NCBI GenBank assembly: GCA_021292105.1
Contig: CM037874.1
Span: 9,836,002 to 9,900,001, forward strand
DNA from: Anadara kagoshimensis
Lineage: Eukaryota; Mollusca; Bivalvia; Arcoida; Arcidae
DNA: 64,000 nucleotides
Direction: 5' to 3'
Shown: one piece after another, positions 57,241-64,000 of the stretch
Numbering within the stretch: the first letter of the stretch is position 1
How the letters are laid out: every line of letters starts with the position of its first letter
Translations under genes and position numbers: made by a program
The notes under the pieces: model-generated
Databases searched by the model: none
The model's input: only the letters and a program-made list of their open reading frames with translations
What the model was told of the DNA's origin: nothing

Positions 57241-60200
57241 CTGTAAAGAAAATTAAAATTGATATATAGAAATATAATTTGTTAATAAGTGCTATAATGC
57301 CAAAATCTGTCTGTACAAATGGTGATGATGAATAGAGGTTTTACTTTATACTATTGATTACCATAAATCACAGGCATGTCAAAAGTGCACATCTAATCAG
57401 TATAGTCGAACAAAACACTGATATGTGTCTATAGGTTATTGATTTCTATGGTAAAACATTGCTGAATGGGTTTTGTTTTCTGTGTTTTGGACCCAGTTTG
57501 CAATATCTGTGTAAAAACCAAACTCAGTATGGTAATAATTTGCCATGCATGGAATATATTATACATTTATTGCCTTTTTCCCCCAAGGACGAAGCCAGAC
57601 ATTTTTTTCTTCAATCAGAACTTATAGGTGTAATATATTGGATCTGTGTTTGATATAGGCAAGCTAAAATGTTGGTATATTACTGGTAGGTCTGCTCACT
57701 ATAACATTACCTAAATTTTCATTCAGTCTTTCTTCCTTATCACTTCTTGTAATTGATGTTATATATTGTTGATTGCCATAATTTTGTCTTGAACCAGCCA
57801 TAAATCTTTTATCTAAATCATCATCTTCTTCGTAAAATCCTTTATAATCCTCACTCCGAAGCCTTAGAGCCGGGTGCTGACCTGCTGGAGTATCTCTCTT
57901 AGTTTCTATGGTGCTTTTTAATTTACTTTCTCGTGGTTCTGGAGCTTTTTGTTCTTCTTCTTTTTTACCTTGCCACCAGTTTTTGATACCACCAAACACA
58001 CTTTTGATATTATTTAAATGTTTCTGTGTTGTTTTCATGGACTGATTCATTTGTGTAGTCTTTCTATCAATGTTATCTAACTGTTCCCCCTGTCTTAATA
58101 GTTCCTAAAATAAAATCAACACAGAAATTGTCAGCAAGGAGTGGAGTGGAGTAATGGAGTTTTATACACAGTCAAGATTCTTTTGTTAATATCAAGATGG
58201 TCAGTTCTGGGATGGTGGAGGAAACCAGAGAAAACCACCAACCTTTGGACCACACTGCCACCAAGGTTCCTTGTCAGCAAGGGATACTCAAGTTGTTATC
58301 AAACATAGATACTGGTCAATAAATTCATACAGAATCATGAAAATGGTTTACTCTCATAGCAAAAGTAGCAAGTGTTGTTATCCTTATTCAAATGAATTGA
58401 TTTCAATCATTTAACTTTACCTAAATGATTGTCATTTTTTTAACAATTCTTGTGTCATTTATAGAAAAAAATAAAGTAAAGGTATGACTAAGTTTAGGAA
58501 AATTTTGTATGCTCTTGAACACATCTGTCTTTTTAAAATTGTGTATACTAGTAAACAATTTTTTATCTACTTGATTCATATGATAATGTTTTCAATTAGA
58601 CTAAACTAAAGACTTCATTAAAACCACTTAAAGAATAGAATACGGAAAGCATGTTAGTATGATTTGCTATAGCAGTTTTTGTTTCCACCATATCTAAGGA
58701 TGCATTTATGGTCTGTCAGAGATATTATGGCAGAATGTTTATAAACATCAAATAGTCTATATAATGTAGATAGGGAAATATAAAAGGTGGGGTTGACAAA
58801 TGATTGTACAAAGGCATGAATATTTGCATGATAATTTCATAACACAATATTAATACCCATACATTTTCGGTATAATAAACTTTCCTGTGTTTATAAACAC
58901 TCTGTCACAATATTGCTGATCATGGATTATACATTAATTGCCCAAATGTCCTATACTGAAAATAATGTCAAAGTCACGGGGGACAATCACGTGACTTATG
59001 TTGATCACGCTTTCACCTGAAAACGCTCGCTTCGAAGGTAAGTTGACCATAGTTTTATATGATAGCGCGTGAATTTGAAAATAATATGTAGCCCACGGAA
59101 GAAGTATATGTGCACTAAGTTTCCTTGCCAAATGACAACATTCAAATCCCCGTAGTTTCTGCAAACACTTCGACAATGTGTGGAGCACGTTAGATATTCG
59201 TGTTGATCACACTTACACATTTATGCTATCGCTAAATAAATTTAACCAAACGATGAAATTTGCGCCTTTTACACCCGAATTTTCTGCATCCACTAGATAT
59301 TTATTACAACAGACAATTATTTCGCGTGTCTACATGTCGGTAGATATTGGAATTTGTTAGTATTCGTCAAATTATGTAAAATGATCACGCTTTCACTAAG
59401 TTTGTGAGTTGATCACGCTTACACAATGTTAAGATATAAATTTTCGAATATCGGTTTTAGAATGTTCAGTCATTTGGACAGTGTCTGTAGTTTTAGGTTT
59501 TATGATCATTGCCCAAAGATAAAATTACTAGATTTTTAGTATAAAATATTCTGTTTTTATTGGTCAGAATGACTAGAAAAAATAAGCTGTGGCTTAACAA
59601 GCCCAAAAGAAAATGCATGTATAAGTGAGCAGTGTTCGATCACCCTTTAAATGTTGAAGACGTTTGCTAAATCATCTTTCAAGTAACCATTGACCAAAAA
59701 AAAAAAAAAATCAAAATAGCAGCTAAGACGAACTCGCCATTCATTTTGATTATGCTACTATTGGATACTGTTTGTAATGTCAATGATATGTATGTTAGCA
59801 CATATAAATGTCATTTTAAGGTGTCTTTTCCGTGTGTTTATTTTTTATATGAATACATAAATATGATTTCGTACTAAATACTTTCTGACAGATGTCACAT
59901 TTGTAATGTTTGGAAGTATGTTTAGCAATGTGAACTTTTAAAGTTTGCTGTGATTTGAAGTCCTTGTTACATTTTGACATGGTATTCTCTCCTCAGTCTT
60001 ATGGGATTTTAAATGTCTGTGGTAGTTTGTTCTAAACCTGAAATGTTTACCACACATCATACATCTGAACTTTTTTTGACCGGTGTGAATTCCGGAATGC
60101 TCATTCAGGTCGACAATTTTTTCAATTTTAGATGGCACATGTCTCACTCAAATTTTAAAAGCCCTTCTTCACGCAATTTGTGACGTTGGAAGTCACGTTC

Positions 60201-63200
60201 ATCATAATAGATACCACTGCAGACATTGCAAACTATTTCATTCTATGCTCATGCTTTTTTCTTGGTGTGTAATAAAGATGCTCTTGCTGAAAAAGGCAGA
60301 TTGCATTCTCCGCATTTATATGACCCTTCAGATTGGTGGCGTAACTCATGCTGCCTTAAAGAAGGAGCCCCTTTCAACACTTTTCCACAATATCTACAAA
60401 TACATGCTTCAGATATGGCTAGAAGAAAAAAATCATAAGTGTGTGTGTCACGGTGTGCCAGATGACTGTCGGATTTCAGACTGGTGGAAAAATAGTCGGT
60501 TCCTCAAAGTACCATGTCAAAGTGTCCTTGCATCTAGCAGTAACAAAACACAGAAATTCAATATACATTCATATCAGTCAGGCGCGTAGCTACCTATACG
60601 CCAGTACGCCATGGCGTCCACATAATTTCTTATTTTTAAAAAATACTTTTTCATAAATTTTCCGCTCGAAGCATTTCTTTACAGAGAACATGTCATGGTA
60701 ATGATATTAATTCTCTTACAATTACAAAATACAGTAACAATTCGTCCCACTATAGTATCATTTACTGTTGTAATTCAGTAAAAGTTCAAATCGATCGATC
60801 ATTTTCAGGTTTTTGTTTTGTGTAAAAAAAAAACCACGGTAGACCATAATAAAAATATCTATATCTAGCGAAGAACAGGCATTCTGGTTTCTGGTTAGTT
60901 TGTCAAGCGCCACATGGATTCCAGCAAACAAAAATGTAATGAAGATACCATCAACAAAATGTTAAAAAGATTTTTATAGCTAACATAATTTTCCAACAAA
61001 CAATCGATATACTAACGGGCACAAAATGTGCACCATTGCTTGTTTATTTGGTGCTGTGTTCGTATGAAGCAGTATCTATGTAGAGCCTTGTTAAATGTCG
61101 CCACATCATTCAACGCCACATACAGATATATAGATGAAACTCTATCTCGTAATAAACCTTTTTGGAGATTATGTGAATGTCCTAGTGAGCTTGAAATAAA
61201 AGATACGGCTGATTATGCAATGTCTACATCATATTTAGATTCATACAATGACGTTGTACATTTGGAACTGTATGGCAAACGTGATGACTTCAATTTTTCA
61301 AATTTCCTTTTCTATGTAGTAATATACCTGCTCCTGCTTATGATGTATTTGTTTCTCAAATAATATGATATGGTAGAGCGTGTTCCCACTGCGATAACAG
61401 TTTAGCTGCTCACAAATAAATTGTTGACGCGGGGATATTGCAAGTCTAAGCGTATCAAGCCTTAAACAAATTTTGACCTTCATCCAATATTGACCAGTGT
61501 AATGTCTCTGTATCCAAAATTATCCTGGATATATTTGACTTTCCATAGTTCCATGTTCTTTTTACACTTGGCGGGTGTATCCGGGACATTCCGTCTCGCT
61601 TCCCTTGCAGAAGTTCACGCGTTTAACTTAATTTGCCAATTTCAAATACATGTGTATTACTTTGCTTTGGGACTGTGATTTGGACATCACTACCAAATGC
61701 AACCGTCCGAAGTTTCCAGAAAAAAAATCTTCGGTAAACATGTTAAAATAACTGTCAAAACTTGCTTTTAGATTCAGCCAATTTTATTAAAAAATGCCAC
61801 CAGATTGCACCATTTGACATCAATATTTCACATTTTCACGGGGGATCCACCTGCCACCCCACACATGTCTTTTGTGCGAAAGTTTGTTATACTTTGAATC
61901 CACATCATTTTTACCTAGCTACGCGGCTGTCAGTGACTGACCGGCAATTATTGTTGTGCGCGAGTGCTAGTAAGCACTTATGCTGCAACGCTGCACATTG
62001 CACATCACTTTCAATCGGTGAAATTATATACTTATATAAAGCCAATCGGTAAGGGCCGTCGACACGGAGACGCTCGGAAATCGAACTCACGGTGGTGAGA
62101 GATCTTGAGTTTTAAGACAAGGGAAGACTTCAATTTGTGTCCTCCATACAAATTTTATTTTTACTGAAAAACCTAAAAATGACGGGATCAAGACATTTAG
62201 ATATTGCTATGGGGGAAAAACTTAACATAAAAATTAATAGGTATGTTTACAAAAGGAAGTCCTACCTAGTACTTAGTCAACTGTTTGGTAAAGCGGCACT
62301 ACTTCATGCGAGTGAAATATTCTCAACCCATCATTGTTTACCTTTGTAGAATGTTTAAAACAGGACCAGTCTTCGTAACGTATAGAACATCAAGTTTGAC
62401 CTGGCCGTTTGACCTTTAATTTGAATACTGTAAAACATGAAATTTTTGCGAGCAAGAAATAAATACGAAAAGTGTTAGATTGGACTAATTGACTGTGTGA
62501 TTTAGGTAAGACGGCATGTTTCATTACTGTAAACACCCGGTGCCCAGTATAACTATCATCCATCCGTATATAGCCCCTAAATTAAACAATAGATATTCAA
62601 ATTAAATGTCAAAGGATCAGGTCCAACTTGACGCACTATACATCGATATGGACAAACAACAACTATAGACAAAGTTAAAGTCACATATATTGTTCGTATA
62701 TTTACAATACAGACCTGTCGAAAATTCAACACTGAGCTAACAAAAAGGAGCCCACGTTCGGCTGTCGAGATTTAGATAGTGGCAACTGCCGATGTAAAGC
62801 TAACGGGGAGCCAAAATTAAGCAATAATTTGTTAGCTTAGTGTTTATTTTTCAACAGGTCTGTACTGTATAGTACACATCCAATCTGTGTACATAGCATA
62901 CAAATATATATAACTATAGATAAAGGCACTGTCGAATTAACTGAACATTCTAGATTGTGTAGTCTAACTTCGTGTAAGCGTGATCAACTCACAAACTTAG
63001 TGAAAGCGTGATCATTTTACATAATTTGACGAATACTGACAAATTCCAATATCTACCGACATGTAGACACGCGAAATAATTGTCTGTTGTAATAAATATC
63101 TAGTGGATGCAGAAAATTCGGGTGTAAAAGGCGCAAATTTTATCGTTTGGTTAAATTTATTTAGCGATAGCATAAATGTGTAAGTGTGATCAACACGAAT

Positions 63201-63827
63201 ATCTATTGTGCTCCACACATTGTCGAAGTGTTTGCAGAAACTACGGGGATTTGAATGTTGTCATTTGGCAAGAAAACTTGGTGCACATATACTTCTTCCG
63301 TGGGCTACATATTATTTTCAAATTCACGCGCTATCATATAAAACGATGGTCAACTTACCTTCAAAGCGAGCGTTTTCAGGTGAAAGCGTGATCAACATAA
63401 GTCACGTGATTGTCCCCCGTGAAAGTGAGCCCTCAAAATATTTATGGTTTTAAGAACACATTGAATTGAATTTTTTGTTTTTATTTAGAAAACTATGACA
63501 AAAAGGGGTTTCATTTACTGTTTTTTAATATTTTTATCATGTTAGATCTATGAGGCACATTTCAACATTACACATGTATATTATATATACCTCTCCTGTT
63601 GCCACGCCCATTCTCTCGGACTCATAGAGACTAGCCAGAGCTCTCCTGGAACTCTCCAACTGTCTGTCCTCTGAGGCACTGATCATCTCTTGTTTTTGAC
63701 TCATCCTGTCACTGGGTCCACCATATCTTTGGTTACTGTGCGATTTACTACTATAGGGGGATGAGAAACCATCATCTTCATCATCATCGTCTAAGAAAGG
63801 GTTGGAACTTTCATGATACTTTGCCAT
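57074..63827 (-). CDS. SNAP29: SNAP29 Qbc-SNARE, 3 exons
   Basis: About 265 residues (human 258). SNAP29 supplies two SNARE helices to complexes that drive autophagosome-lysosome and other endomembrane fusion (known). Seen: N-P-F followed by an acidic run near the start, as in vertebrate SNAP29 where NPF binds EH-domain proteins; a first SNARE motif (A-L-A-S-L-Y-E-S-E-R-M-G-V-A-T-G-E then Q-L-D-N-I-D); S-I/V-F-G-G-like block after it (I-K-S-V-F-G-G-I); a charged linker without cysteines, so no palmitoylation cluster as in SNAP25; and a second SNARE motif (R-L-K-D-L-A-I-G-L-G-D-E-I-E-L-Q-N-E-K-I-D). All three exons join in phase (0, 1). Start ATG 63825-63827 is the first in frame after an upstream stop. 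Convergent with the BCR-like gene. Confidence 0.95.
57711..58104 (-). CDS. SNAP29: SNAP29 exon 2 (Qb end and linker)
   Basis: Acceptor (TTTTAG, minus) before 58104, donor TTAG|GTAATG after 57711; phase 0 in, 1 out. T-Q-K-H-L-N-N-I-K-S-V-F-G-G-I matches SQKHINSIKSVFGGL of human SNAP29. A Lys/Glu/Pro linker follows. The intron between exons 2 and 3 is 470 bp and holds an M5 MITE scrap (57291-57352). Confidence 0.95.
58135..58275 (-). mobile_element. SINE family A, reversed
   Basis: GGAGTGGAGTAATGGAGTTT (inverted tail), GGATGGTGGAGGAAACCAGA and the inverted head CCACTGCCACCAAGGTTCC-like end. Same orientation as SNAP29 transcription. Confidence 0.7.
58974..59485 (+). repeat. Left inverted arm of the 4.45-kb element
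   Basis: Pairs with 62925-63422. Open frames here and in the right arm are near copies of one another and reflect the inversion, not genes. Confidence 0.9.
59816..60420 (-). pseudogene. Decayed C2H2 zinc-finger gene inside the element
   Basis: Six finger remnants on the minus strand, in order: C-R-Y-C...H-E-L-R-H (about 60400-60335), C-G-E-C...H (60320-60260), C-N-V-C...Q-R-H (60235-60180), an H-T-G-Q-K-K-F linker then C-M-M-C...H-L-K-S-H (60075-60010), C-Q-x-C...H-I-A-K-H (about 59995-59930) and C-D-I-C...H-I-K-N-K-H (59905-59835). Stops and single-base shifts separate them; one is a lost base in CAAAATGT near 59980. Either a captured host gene or a remnant of the element's own protein; I cannot tell. 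Confidence 0.75.
61085..61310 (+). pseudogene. Fragment of a YIDD-type reverse transcriptase-like protein
   Basis: Encodes F-N-A-T-Y-R-Y-I-D-E-T-L-S then P-S-E-L-E-I-K-D-T-A-D, S-Y-L-D-S and L-Y-G-K-R-D-D-F-N-F. This order resembles a reverse transcriptase-like protein found in many invertebrate genomes (YRYIDD, PxELEIKDT, SYLDL, YDKRDDFNF), recalled from general knowledge. Segments between motifs are shortened and the second Asp of the motif is Glu, so it is a dead scrap. Confidence 0.55.
61550..61700 (-). repeat. Dispersed repeat R1, reversed copy in the element
   Basis: GCTTCCCTTGCAGAAGTTCA, AATTTGCCAATTTCAAATAC and TGCTTTGGGACTGTGATTTG correspond to the inverse of R1. Confidence 0.45.
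62707..62868. mobile_element. MITE family M1, copy 2
   Basis: ATACAGACCTGTCGAAAATT to ACAGGTCTGTACTGTAT; inverted TGAGCTAAC / GTTAGCTTA blocks as in 3921-4093. Inserted just inside the right arm of the 4.45-kb element. Confidence 0.75.
62925..63422 (-). repeat. Right inverted arm of the 4.45-kb element
   Basis: Reverse complement of 58974-59485; ends 168 bp from SNAP29 exon 1. Subterminal GTGAAAGCGTGATCA motifs mirror the left arm. Confidence 0.9.
63591..63827 (-). CDS. SNAP29: SNAP29 exon 1
   Basis: 79 codons from ATG 63827 to donor GAG|GTATAT at 63590. Holds S-N-P-F-L-D-D-D-D-E-D-D-G and the start of the Qb SNARE motif. A longer frame to 63863 begins at GTG and is closed by a TAA just upstream, so the ATG at 63827 is preferred. 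Confidence 0.95.
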
Positions 63828-64000
63828 AATTTCTGTTTCTGTTTGCTGTGATGCCCTATTCACAAATTATGACAAATGGATACTGATCTTAGTCTTTACT
63901 CGCACTTAGTATAAATTACACGGTAATTTTTCACCATGAATTTGGGTAAGTCTGGATGATTAATAAAATTTTACTGTTTTCCAAGTTGTTTTTTGTCCAA
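63828..64000 (-). promoter_or_regulatory. SNAP29 5' UTR and upstream sequence, partial
   Basis: Region upstream of the SNAP29 start, cut by the window edge. No TATA box or other motif stands out. Confidence 0.3.

Larger units (their letters stand above)
60579..61929. mobile_element. Possible nested hAT-like element
   Basis: CAGGCGCGTAGCTACCTAT at 60579 and inverted TACCTAGCTACGCGGCTG at 61912-61929, with TCAGT on both outer sides. Short imperfect ends resembling hAT termini; target duplication shorter than the usual 8 bp. Tentative. Confidence 0.4.
58974..63422. mobile_element. 4.45-kb DNA element with 500-bp inverted arms
   Basis: Arms 58974-59485 and 62925-63422 are reverse complements with few differences at the outer 450 bp. 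Outer ends read TCACGGGGGACAATCACGTG. A 3-bp AAG on both sides may be the target duplication. Each arm holds four TGATCACGCTTWCAC motifs (left: 59001, 59203, 59382, 59409). The core (59486-62924) contains zinc-finger remnants, an RT-like scrap, a nested hAT-like inverted pair and MITE M1 copy 2, but no transposase that I recognise. Superfamily unknown. Confidence 0.85.
58105..63590 (-). other. SNAP29 intron 1 (5.5 kb), mostly one transposon
   Basis: GT at 63590-63589 and AG at 58106-58105 (minus strand). 58135-58275 is a SINE; 58974-63422 is the inverted-repeat element. Little unique sequence is left: about 0.7 kb next to exon 2 and 170 bp next to exon 1. Confidence 0.85.

Noticed and set aside
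58934-59360. Frames in the arm, repeated at 63012-63453
   Set aside because: Identical because the arms are inverted copies; no protein family and no conserved-codon sign.
60226-60656. Plus-strand frames over the zinc-finger region
   Set aside because: Antisense of the finger remnants, whose Cys/His spacing is clear on the minus strand.

Overview
The window is animal nuclear DNA, AT-rich and dense with repeats. Genes are split by long GT-AG introns. Both recognisable genes are metazoan families. The repeats (tRNA-derived SINEs, many short inverted-repeat elements, an RTE-type LINE with a YADD motif) are of the kind common in bivalve molluscs. A mollusc, probably a bivalve, is my best guess; this is inference from repeat style and not proven.

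Plus strand, about 1.3-43.9 kb: a complete BCR-type gene. 24 exons can be placed with matching splice phases (two exceptions, below). Order of the predicted protein (about 1,375 residues): N-terminal oligomerisation helix, long disordered Ser/Thr/Pro region with Tyr-x-Asn motifs, Dbl-homology RhoGEF, PH, C2, RhoGAP, PDZ-type C-terminus (S-S-V). Such proteins both load GTP on and stimulate hydrolysis by Rho/Rac GTPases at membranes and junctions. Exceptions: the first exon changes reading frame near 2616-2623, and exon 11 does not join exon 12 in phase.

Minus strand, 63.8-57.1 kb: a complete three-exon SNAP29 gene (Qb and Qc SNARE motifs, no cysteine cluster, N-terminal NPF). Its first intron is mostly a 4.45-kb DNA element with roughly 500-bp inverted arms, which itself contains zinc-finger remnants and other repeats. 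The two genes are convergent (tail to tail). The 13 kb between them holds 3' untranslated sequence, a young 5'-truncated LINE flanked by an exact 86-bp target duplication, a TTAA-flanked inverted-repeat element, and smaller repeats.

Introns are built largely of transposable elements: a pogo-like TA-flanked element, several MITE families in multiple copies, at least ten SINE copies, a 31-bp minisatellite with higher-order structure right after exon 2, a five-copy 66-bp duplication of the 3' splice site of exon 17, a large GAT/ATC inverted microsatellite, and three cruciform elements with different arms but related loop sequences. No tRNA, rRNA, CRISPR or bacterial-type feature was seen. All calls come from reading the sequence; no database search was run.
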